In this document: piece by piece, positions 12,971 to 21,220 of the stretch
How the letters are laid out: the number at the start of each line of letters is the position of its first letter
Numbering within the stretch: the first letter of the stretch is position 1
NCBI GenBank assembly: GCA_019137255.1
Contig: WPDH01000007.1
Coordinates: 1 to 34,323, forward strand
Reading direction: 5' to 3'
DNA length: 34,323 nucleotides
Source: Corinectria fuckeliana
Taxonomy: Eukaryota > Ascomycota > Sordariomycetes > Hypocreales > Nectriaceae
Notes under the pieces: model-generated
The model's database searches: none
What the model was told of the DNA's origin: nothing
What the model saw: the letters and a program-made list of their open reading frames with translations, nothing else
Program-made: the position numbers and the translations under genes

Positions 12971-14168
12971 ATGACTAGGCTGACACAAACTAATATTTAT
13001 AAGCTAACTATATCTATCGTCAGAAAAATCAAGGTCTTTATAATCCTCGCTAAAATACTTAAGCAAATTACTAAGGCAACCTCTTAGTAGTTGCCCGCCC
13101 TAATTGATAGAGCCTAGGAAGCTCTTAATAAGATTAGAGGATTAGCAGATAGCTATACTTATATTAACCTAGTATGCTAGCTTTAGCCTAATATATAACA
13201 GAAAATTAACACTCTTATTAGCTTATTACTTAAATATGCCTGCTTTACTAACCCTATCTTAAGCACCCTAACCCGCAAACTAAAGTATTAGCTCTTTATA
13301 ACAGCCCTATTAGGGACTATAACCCCTTAAGGAAATCATAATAAAGATCTATTTGTGTTATAAAATATTATCACTCTTGCTAAATAAAGTGCTACTAACA
13401 CACTTTTAGCGGCTATTAATAATAGTATGGCTATAACTCTGTGATAAGTAATAGTGAGCATATAACTTAAGACTACCACCCCGCGAAATAATACGCTTAT
13501 TATCTTAGAAGCTATAGTCTAGCGAGAAGGAGGAACTATGCTAGTATAGTATGTCTAAGTAGCTAACTAAGCTATCTAGTTTCTTAATATTAATATAGCT
13601 AAATATTTTACTAAATACTATCAGGTTTGCCACGAAATAATACAGTTAGACTGCTCCTTATAACAGACAGTATAAATAGCAGGGATATCCCTAGAACTAG
13701 TAATCTGCCTTAATAATATACTACAGGTAATTAGCTTCCTAGATAATAATATAACTAAGCTAGCTAAGTAAATAGTATAATAGGAGTTCTTTTCCTACCT
13801 AGAGATTATCACTAAAGTAATTAAGATAGTACTATAGTTCTATAAGAAAGGTAAGTAGAATATAGCTAGAAGACCTACACTTGTTACTCCTGCTAGCGCT
13901 AAGCAAAACATATAGGCTATTAGCCTTCTAATAGTACTTCATACTACTAAGGCCAGGAAATACTAACTCTACTAACCCGCCCCTGCTAATACTAAGAAAT
14001 ATAGTATACCTACTATAGCTATAGATTTAGAGAAGCTTATTAGGGAGAAATATAAGAGTATAACTAATAATATATATAAGAAGTTCCTAACAAACTAAAC
14101 AGGCAAAGAAAATACGACAGACAAAAAGGCTTAGCAGGGCTAGGAGATTTCCCCTAATATATAATAGT
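12971..14168 (+). pseudogene. possible third reading frame between pol and 3' LTR, unidentified
   Basis: From an ATG at 12971 one frame can be followed for about 400 codons to the stop cluster near 14160-14170. Its internal stops are nearly all TAA/TAG, explicable as former CAA/CAG/TGG, with a single TGA near 13442. In the first 350 bases the neighbouring +1 frame carries roughly twice as many stops, including TGA. The conceptual product is rich in Ile, Leu, Thr and Gln and has a Lys/Arg-rich C-terminal part. I do not recognise a family. The position corresponds to the env or extra-ORF slot of LTR retrotransposons, but no signal peptide or membrane segment was identified. It could instead be captured host sequence or a chance open frame. 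Confidence 0.4.
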
Positions 14169-14309
14169 AAAACGCAGGGTAAGCGCCCTTAGATTGAGAA
14201 AATCCTATATATAACTATTAATAAAACTCCTACTAGTATGAGAAACAGCCTAGCTATAATTAATATAGATATACTAAGGATAGTATACTTTTCTTTTATT
14301 ATAGGGATT

Positions 14310-14693
14310 TATTACGGAATAAGCTAGATAGAGGGCTATTACTATCTGATAATAGCCTAGGCTATAACCCTAGAGAGGGCTACTAAAGAGTGGCTATAAT
14401 AAGAAGAGAAATCTCCTACTAATTAGGCTGGGAATTATCCTGGGAAATCCTAGGATAGTCCTAGAGAAATTCTAGGACCTATCTAGAGATTTCCTAGGGA
14501 GTGACCAGAGAGTGCTCTAAGACTTCCCCCTATATAAAGGGAAAGATAGTCACTAGAATAGATAGAAGAATTATCATCTTATTATCTTACTATCTTACTC
14601 CTAAGCTTTAGGTATCTTAATTATATAAGTAAGGATTCTTCCCCCTAGTGGTATTTACTCTATATATCTCCTAATATAGTTAATTCTATATTA
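14310..14693 (+). repeat. 3' LTR (384 bp)
   Basis: Same length as the 5' LTR. It starts TATTACGG (the TG end now TA) and ends CTATATTA. Differences from the 5' copy are transitions in both directions, so both copies were mutated independently after insertion. The TATATAAA box is kept at 14531-14538. Confidence 0.92.
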
Positions 14694-14698
14694 AAATC
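14694..14698. repeat. 5-bp target-site duplication (right copy, AAATC)
   Basis: Identical to 5294-5298 and directly adjoining the 3' LTR. Removing the element plus one copy restores the chromodomain frame of the older element. Confidence 0.9.
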
Positions 14699-14830
14699 TT
14701 TTACTTAGTAAAATAAATAAGATAGCTAGTAAAATATAATACTTAGAAACTTATAATTTACTTAGAAAATATAATAAAAGTAGTATAGTAATATTACTAA
14801 TAATAAAAGTATATATATAAGAAATAAGAT
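14699..14830 (+). mobile_element. old chromovirus remnant: rest of chromodomain
   Basis: Directly after the duplication the translation reads FYLVK, then a TAA, and a little further YNT followed by TAG and residues IIYLENIIKVV. This is the second half of the chromodomain (YLVKWKGY, NTWEP, ENL), in the same frame as the half that ends at 5298. After about 14830 no family similarity is evident; any 3' untranslated region or LTR of the old element is beyond recognition. Confidence 0.75.
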
Positions 14831-16727
14831 AATAAGAATCTCTAATAATAAATAAAAACCTAATAATAACTAGATAATAAATACTTATCTTTTTTTAACT
14901 TAAATATAAACTTAAATAACTAAACTATTAAAACCCTAAATAAAAGCTACTTAAAACTATAAAAAAAACTAGACTATAAACTAAACTAATAATAAAAATC
15001 TAAGCCTAAAAAAAAGTATAATAAACCTAACTATTATAATAAGACTAGACTTTTTTCTTCTTTTTAGTATTCTTCTTATTTTACTCTTAGTAAGCTTACT
15101 TTTAAAGTTATTTCTCCTTTAAGTATTACTACTTAACTATAATATACTTTACTTTAAAATAAGTAAGAGCTTTTTTTTTAAGATTTTAAGTAAGAGGCTA
15201 ATAGCTATAAAAGGTGTAAAAAAAATATAAAAAAAGGCTAAAAAATAAACTAAACTATAATAAGAGAAATTACTAAATATACTATTATTATATACTAAGC
15301 TCTTATTATTATAAGAATAGTTAAAAGTAAGTTAGTTATTATAATAGAAAGGTATTATACTTATAAAGAAAATAAATAGCTTAAAAGTCTTATTATTATA
15401 ATACTAAATAATAAAAGCCTAAATAGCCTTAGAAAAATTATTAGGAAATATATAAGTAAAACTCTTATTAAATACCCTAATAGTAAGTATATACTTAGTA
15501 ACTACTAGAGTATAAAAAGCTAATAATAAAAGTTAAAAGATAAAGTTATTATAGTAATATAAGAGTATTATAAATACTAGTTAAGCTTATAAAACTAACT
15601 AGTTTTTATAGTTAATTAAACTAAATTTAACCTTAGTATATAAAGCTTAAATTTAGGTAAAAATAACTACTTTTTAATATATAAATAAATATATATTATT
15701 ATCTTAAATATAAATATTTATAAGGTTCTTAGTAAACTTAATAAGATTTTACTATATAATAGTAATAGTATAAATAGTATAAATAATATACTAGTAACTA
15801 ATAAAAAAAATACTTTTTTTCTTATTATTTTAGTTATAATAAGAAAGATAGTAAAAAAAGTTTTAGTACTATTATACTATAAGAACTAACTTAGTAGAAA
15901 TCTATTATTATAAAATTAGTATAAGTACTTATAGCTTACTAAGCACTTATAATATATACTTAGTTATATTACTTATTTAAAGCTTTATAAATAGTATAAT
16001 AGAAAATAAAAAAACTATAAGTATAAGAATATAAGAAAAAATAGTATTTTTATTAAATATAATAAAAGTAAAAAATATTACTAGAAGGTATTTTAAAAAA
16101 CTTCTTATCTAAGAAAGAGAAATTAACTTTAGCCTAAGTGTAAAACTCTTTTAATACTATAGTTATAACTTTAAGAATTAATATTAGTATATAAAAGCTA
16201 AATACTTAGTAAGTAGGTAAAAATAATATTAAGAGGGTAAAAACTAATTAAAAGGAAAAATATAAAGTTAAGAGAAAAAAACTAATATATTAACTATAAA
16301 TAAGAGAGTTCTAAAAAAGATTATAAGAAAGAGAGAATTTTAAACTTAAAGTAAATAAAAACCTAAAGTAAATATTTAGAGTATAAAATAAGTAAGCTTT
16401 TATATAATAGCCTAATAACTACTTATATAACACTTAGATTATAATAAACTTAATAATAAGCTATATTATTTTTATATAGTTAGTAAACTACTATATATAT
16501 AAGAAAATAATAAACTTCTTATTATAAAAAATAATACCTTAAGATAAGACTTAAAAAAAGAGAGAGTAATTATAATAGTTAGTACTAATACTATTAACAC
16601 CTAATATAAGTCTTTAAGGCTTAATCTTAAGGCTTATCTAAATAGTAAGCTAGCAGCTCTTTTAAGAATACTTAATAAGCACTTACTAAATACTTATTAA
16701 GTAAAAACTTTATAATATACTAATATT
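14831..16727. other. AT-rich RIP-mutated sequence, unassigned
   Basis: About 1.9 kb of very AT-rich DNA. On the plus strand a frame with only TAA/TAG interruptions can be followed roughly from 15300 to 16650. It encodes Lys/Arg-rich segments, especially near 16050-16330, and may be a decayed transposon protein. No motif allows a family assignment. No functional gene, tRNA or array is seen. Confidence 0.4.
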
Positions 16728-16897
16728 TATAAGAGTATAACTAAGCTAAAAGCTTACTAAGAGCTTACTAAGAGCTTTCTTATAACTTATTATATAGTAT
16801 AATTAAGTAATATAGCTTACTTAAATTATTTAATCTTTTTTAGCCTTATAGCTAGAACTTTCTATTAAAAGTTAAGTATACTATTTTAACTCTTATA
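16728..16897 (+). repeat. left LTR of the miniature element (170 bp)
   Basis: Matches 17253-17422 over its full length with roughly ten differences, mostly transitions. Inverted ends TATAAGAGT/ACTCTTATA. Confidence 0.82.
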
Positions 16898-17252
16898 ATT
16901 ATTTAAGTATATATTAAGTCTAGTATTATATAAAAGGTTATAAGTTTAAATCTCTACTAAACCTTATAAGTATAATAAGTGCTAAGCTTATAAAAATAAA
17001 TATATATAGTTACCTGTTATAACTAAAGCCTTAAGAGTTAATAATAGTAGTTATTTTAAGCCTAAAAGCTAAGCCACTCTCTAATATATATATATATATA
17101 AGTGTGATAAGATTATTATATTTCTAACCTTATAAGAGCTAACTTTTTATAACAGTATAAAAAAGGCTGCTTACACTTAGAGTATAAAAGGCTATACTAT
17201 ACTTACTAATAAGTTAGCAGCTTAAAATATACTGTTAAAAGAGGGGGATAAT

Positions 17253-17422
17253 TATAAGAGTACAGCTAAGCTAAAAGCTTACTAAGAGCTTACTAAGAGC
17301 TCTCTTATAACTTGTTATATAGTATAATTAAGTAATATAGCTTACTTAAATTATTTAATCTTTTTTAGCCTTATAGCTAAGACTTTTTATTAAAAGTTAA
17401 GTATATTACTTTAACTCTTATA
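17253..17422 (+). repeat. right LTR of the miniature element (170 bp)
   Basis: Slightly less RIP-mutated than the left copy: it keeps TACAGC where the left reads TATAAC, and CTTGTT where the left reads CTTATT. Preceded by the polypurine tract and followed by the ATATT duplication. Confidence 0.82.
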
Positions 17423-17473
17423 ATATTTACCTTTATAATCTTTATATTTACACTCTAGTAAGACTAACCTTTA

Positions 17474-18410
17474 TAGTTAATTAGATTTATTAACTTTTTT
17501 AATAAGCTTATTAGTATTATTTAAAATAGATATAAGTTATATTTTTTTTACTATTATTATAAATATTAAAAAGAAGAAAGCTATACTATTACTAAAAGCT
17601 TTAATAACTTAATTTTTAGTATAAATAGCTTATATCTTATTTACTATATAAAATATAAGAATAGTATTATTACTTAATAGTTTTCTTATTATAATAATAC
17701 TAAAGTTACTATAAGCTTAGTTTACTATCTTAATAATATCTTTTAAGATTTAACTATTAATATTAAAAGGTATATTTCTTATTTAAATTATAACTTTATA
17801 TTTAATATAACTTTAAGTTATTTACTTTATATTTCTCTAGTTTAAAAGTATTAAGTTTTATACTATAATTAATATATAAGAGAGTTAGCCTCTCTTATAA
17901 TTTAAAAGTATAATAAAAGCTATATTAATAATAAAGGTAAAAGCTATAATAATATTTATAGTAATTTACTTCTTAAGAGCTGTTTTATAATTATATATAG
18001 TATTCTTTTTATATAAGATATAAACTTATAACTTATATTTAAATATATAAGTTTAGATAATATATTAAACTTATTTAAGAGATATAATAAGAATAATTCT
18101 AGTAATAGTATTATATATTTTATTTTTTAGGTTATTTATTAGTATTTTACTTAGTTTTATAATAGGTTTATTATTTTTACTTAGTATATACTAGCTAATT
18201 CCTATAAGAAGGTTATATTAACTTTAGTTAAGTTTATATACTTTTAAATTAATAGCTATTAGAAGAATATTAGTACTATTACTATAGTCTTAATATATTA
18301 TTATCTTTAAGGTAATATATATATAAGAATTTAAATTCTAGTATTAAAATATATTTTAAAGGCAGATTAGAGCTATAATAAGCAGAAACTAGGTAAGTAA
18401 GAAAAATATT
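17474..18410 (-). mobile_element. second LINE copy, 5'/ORF1 fragment, strongly RIP-mutated
   Basis: About 937 bp that match 2094-3030 in the same orientation with almost no gaps. Differences are nearly all transitions, and this copy is the more AT-rich one at most differing sites. It covers the 5' end and N-terminal half of LINE ORF1 (minus strand). The zinc knuckles and ORF2 present in the left copy are missing, so it is truncated at the ORF1 3' side near 17474, where sequence next to the miniature LTR element begins. Both copies end at the same 5' position (GAAAAATATT on the plus strand), which marks the likely 5' terminus of the family. Confidence 0.75.
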
Positions 18411-19399
18411 TAATAGTAAGCTACTTGTATTTTTTTTTACTATTACTTATATTAATAAAATTACCTAGTAAAGTCTTAGCTAAAGTTATTACTTAAGTAA
18501 TAAGCTCTAAGAGGTCTATTATTAGGTTATAAGACTCTAAGAGTTTAAATCTAAAAGAGGGTATTATTATATAATTTAGGTAAGACTATACTTTTCTTAA
18601 TTTAGTTAGAAGGTATAAGTTATTTAAATAAAAGTGTGTCTAATTTTATAGTTAGTATAAAGCTTCTAATTATATTTATTAGCTTAGAATAAAAAGCAGA
18701 ATACTCTTAGTAATACTACACTTTAGTAGTATAAAAATAGTTTTTATATAGTATATAATAAAAAAGAAACCTTTTTTTACTATAAAAAAGTATTTTAAAA
18801 GTTTTTACCTGTATATAAACTATAATTTGCTTTTTCTTATTAAAAAATATTAAGTACTTCTCACAAATATTAACGCTAAATAAGACTCTATATTATAGCG
18901 CACTTAGCGTATAAGCTCAAGATACTATAAGTATAACACCACTAAGGCTGTAGTAGACTTAGTGGATAGTAGCCTGTAGTGATACAAGGCTGAATGTATC
19001 TTCAGGTACCTAGCAAGGATTCAAGCCTTAGCGTGGGCAAAGACTTTTGAAATGCTCCTCCGTACTTAGGCACCTGGTTAGGCCTAGTTCCTGCGTGGTA
19101 GGTGACGTGCCTAGACCACGGCACCAAGATGCTTGTGCTCTGCGGCTATTTGTCGGGTACCTCCCTACCCGCGTGACACTGCGTTCAGTCGCCAGTGGCA
19201 GACCATGCCATCGCTGCTCCCAGTTCCTTGACTCTGACATTCTCAACTTGCGCCCCCCATCGGCATTCATATATTACCGAGCCCGTTCGCCCTGCGCCCC
19301 TGCACACCATTTACGTTGCTTCATCAACAATAGACTTCGCCGACACCGTACACACCACAAACAAACAAAAGTCATCGCTCGCATCCCCCTCCCACCACT
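18411..19399. other. boundary between AT-rich block and gene island
   Basis: 18411-18900 is AT-rich with nothing recognisable. Composition changes sharply around 18900-19030. An 8-bp perfect inverted repeat CCACTAAG/CTTAGTGG with an 11-base loop lies at 18939-18965. From 19030 the sequence is GC-normal; the last 150 bases before 19400 are C/A-rich like a fungal 5' leader and presumably hold the promoter and leader of the inhibitor gene. Confidence 0.5.
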
Positions 19400-19744
19400 A
19401 TGAAGCCCATCACCTTTCTCACCGCGGCGCTTGCCATTCTTCCCGGCGCTCTCTCCGCCGACCAGAAGAAGTCGGTCATCGTTTGGTTCGAGGACGAGTC
19501 TACGCCCGACTCCGCCATCCACGATGCCAAGCAGTCCATCCTCGACGCTGGCGGCAAGATTACCCACATCTACACAATCATCAAGTACGCCCAACAAATA
19601 TAACATCAACTGTGAGTAGTTGGCTAACAAATCATCAGGGGATTCGCCGCTATCTCATCGGAGAAAGCGCTCGGAGAGGTTCAGGCATTGGGTAATAAAT
19701 ACGATATCCATATCGAGGAGGACGAGGTGGTCACGACGGACTGA
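19400..19744 (+). CDS. secreted I9-type (Pbi2-like) protease inhibitor
   Basis: Two exons, 19400-19584 and 19639-19744, joined by a 54-nt intron (GTACGC...CAG, branch CTAAC at 19624-19628), give 96 residues. Residues 1-20 form a signal peptide (positive MK, hydrophobic core, cleavage after ALSA). The rest is one inhibitor I9 domain, the fold of subtilisin propeptides and of yeast proteinase B inhibitor: a strand KKSVIVWF, a helix-forming segment, the GG-KITHIYTIIKGFAA hairpin, a second helix, and the acidic end IHIEEDEVVTTD. In this family the C-terminal tail occupies the protease active site. No protease domain follows, so it is a stand-alone inhibitor of subtilisin-like proteases rather than a propeptide. 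Yeast Pbi2 is cytosolic and lacks a signal peptide; this one probably enters the secretory path. It is the gene closest to the transposon block. Confidence 0.85.
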
Positions 19745-20402
19745 TCCCATAGGGACACGAAGGAGGCGGCGATTTCAGATTTGACGCAATGCAAGCCTAG
19801 GATTTGACACCTGCCAATTTGGCGGCATAAGGATTAGGCGTTTGGAGACGTGGGGGGTTCTTTTTTTTTTTTGGCAGGGAGCGAAGGAAGTAAAAACACT
19901 CGCTATCTGATCTTGTGATTGTTTCGACTTGTCAAGAACAGTATCGCACGGACTGCATCAGTCGTGGGATATTACACTGTGAACTTATCTCATGCTGCAT
20001 CCGTAGAGAATCAAAACTAAGGAACGTAGGCTAGTCTCTAGAGTGATGCTCCAGATTCATGGTCCATCGTAAGGGACAGCTCCCATGTGATATGAATTGT
20101 CCAGAGCTTTCTAGCTTGAACCATAGAGACAACACCAATATTCCAAGAGAAACTGGTTCCCCCAGCATAGTCTCTTGGTAGCGACATAGCGAGGCGCGAG
20201 ACTATTAGCCTAGGAGCTCTTTGGATCAGCGTCTTGGAGAGGAGTGCGCTTCGTACGTCAGGGTGATGTCACCGATCCCGGGGGTAGTGGATTTCAGCCA
20301 CTTATGTAGTAGTCAAAGGACTCGGCTTGATAAAAAAGACTTTGGTGTATACTAGTAGGTATGCAATTCAAGTGTACAGTCTGGAGCAGTTAGGCCTAAG
20401 TG

Positions 20403-20423
20403 CCTACCTACTATGTAGGTAGG
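20403..20423. repeat. perfect 9-bp inverted repeat, 3-base loop
   Basis: CCTACCTAC, TAT, GTAGGTAGG. It is immediately left of a longer stem-loop. Function unknown. Confidence 0.8.
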
Positions 20424-20428
20424 TAGGG

Positions 20429-20478
20429 GGCTTCTATGTATTGTTCCGAAGACTGTTGGCGGAACATGCATAGAAGCC
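20429..20478. repeat. long stem-loop (about 19-bp arms, 11-base loop)
   Basis: The left arm 20429-20448 (GGCTTCTATGTATTGTTCCG) pairs with 20460-20478 (CGGAACATGCATAGAAGCC) with one bulge and one mismatch; the loop is AAGACTGTTGG. It could be a small inverted-repeat transposon relic, a transcription end structure or a structured RNA. No target duplication was found. Confidence 0.75.
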
Positions 20479-21042
20479 TGGGACACAACGCCAGGCACTA
20501 AGCTAGCGCATCATCTAGTTCCATGCTTTCCACGAAGTACATCAAGTTGGCTCGCGCATCGAAGTTTGGCACGTCCAGAAGTCAGACACGAATTGCGAGC
20601 GGCCGCTAGCTTTAACTCGCTGAGACACTGAAACACGCCTTGAGCAAGCATAGATCCTGACTGCGCTAGATGCCTCATGCGGGCATGGAGGTAAGCTAAA
20701 AGCTAAGTCCCCGCCCATATTTCGTCGTTAGTGGACGGCGGCTCAGGCACCGTCAATGCCATAAACTCCACTATAAGGCCCCCTGGATATTTCCCCTGTC
20801 CCGTGGGCGCCAGCCAGGTGGAATCGATAAGGCCAATATGGATCTTTCCCACTCGAGGACCGGGCCACGTTCTGACGCTGAGAACACTGAACAACGGCCT
20901 CTACGGCTTTCAACTTGTGATTTGGACGCGCGAACACTCGAACAGCCAACCCGCCCCAGGATGGAACACAATCAACTAGCTCGCCTTCGCCCTAACGCTT
21001 TCCTATAAACCAACACTCAAACCGGGGCTCTTCATCCTCGCT

Positions 21043-21174
21043 ATGCCGTCGCCGTCATCTGCTTCAACCCTTGTACCAAGACACGCGACGCGACTCCCTA
21101 CACCATCACCGCCCTTCTCTGACTGCGACTGCGACTGCGACTGCAAGTCCGACAGTTTGACTCGTTTCTGCTGA
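21043..21174 (+). other. upstream ORF (43 codons) before the Hook gene
   Basis: ATG at 21043 to TGA at 21172-21174, ending 46 bases before the Hook ATG. It runs through the GACTGC repeat and so encodes four Asp-Cys pairs. Whether it is in the mRNA depends on the transcription start, which cannot be seen. If transcribed, it could lower initiation at the main start. Confidence 0.45.
21121..21144 (+). repeat. (GACTGC)4 microsatellite
   Basis: Four exact hexanucleotide units in the presumed 5' leader of the Hook gene, likely length-variable between strains. Confidence 0.9.
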
Positions 21175-21220
21175 ATCTTATCCGACATCAAGACACTCGT
21201 CTTGACCGCCATCCAAGACA

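Larger units (their letters stand above)
5299..14693 (+). mobile_element. complete Ty3/gypsy chromovirus LTR retrotransposon, moderately RIP-mutated
   Basis: A 9395-bp element bounded by two 384-bp direct LTRs and flanked by AAATC duplications. Internal order on the plus strand is gag-like region, protease-like segment, reverse transcriptase, RNase H, integrase and chromodomain, which is the gene order of Metaviridae chromoviruses. A further 2.3 kb separates the chromodomain from the 3' LTR and is longer than such elements usually carry. All coding parts are broken by TAA/TAG codons, and catalytic Asp codons are changed to Asn, so it cannot move on its own. It keeps more C, G and CpG than the DNA around it, which fits a later arrival than the element it interrupts. 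Confidence 0.92.
16728..17422 (+). mobile_element. miniature LTR retrotransposon (TRIM-like)
   Basis: A 695-bp unit with two 170-bp direct repeats (16728-16897 and 17253-17422) around only 355 bp. Each repeat starts TATAAGAGT and ends ACTCTTATA, a 9-bp terminal inversion that equals TG...CA after RIP. The unit is flanked by the direct duplication ATATT (16723-16727 and 17423-17427). Just before the right LTR lies a purine-rich tract AAAAGAGGGGGATA, expected of a polypurine primer and fixing plus-strand orientation. The interior is too short for gag or pol, and no coding frame was recognised. Such elements are moved by enzymes of autonomous relatives; none with this LTR is visible here. Confidence 0.8.
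19745..21220. other. intergenic region, inhibitor to Hook gene
   Basis: No supported gene in about 1.5 kb. It holds a T12 run at 19861-19872, two hairpin-forming repeats at 20403-20478, and, close to the Hook start, a hexanucleotide tandem repeat and an upstream ORF (listed separately). Short open frames around 20700-20980 on both strands have no family features and look like chance. Confidence 0.55.

Noticed and set aside
1..18900. CRISPR-like or satellite array suggested by recurring short AT words
   Set aside because: The recurring words reflect RIP-reduced sequence complexity; there is no regular spacing.
18931..18948. TATAACACCACTAAGGC, also present near 12092 in the chromovirus
   Set aside because: A 17-base match with no extension on either side; not enough for a repeat call.
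19010..19040. tRNA-like GGATTCAAGCC at the left border of the island
   Set aside because: No acceptor or anticodon stem can be drawn around it.
19028..19403. Overlapping open frames on both strands upstream of the inhibitor gene
   Set aside because: No domain, and the region behaves as leader/promoter of the inhibitor; frames end at its start.
20703..20979. Open frames of 60-80 codons on both strands
   Set aside because: Mutually overlapping, no family features, no splice-supported extension.
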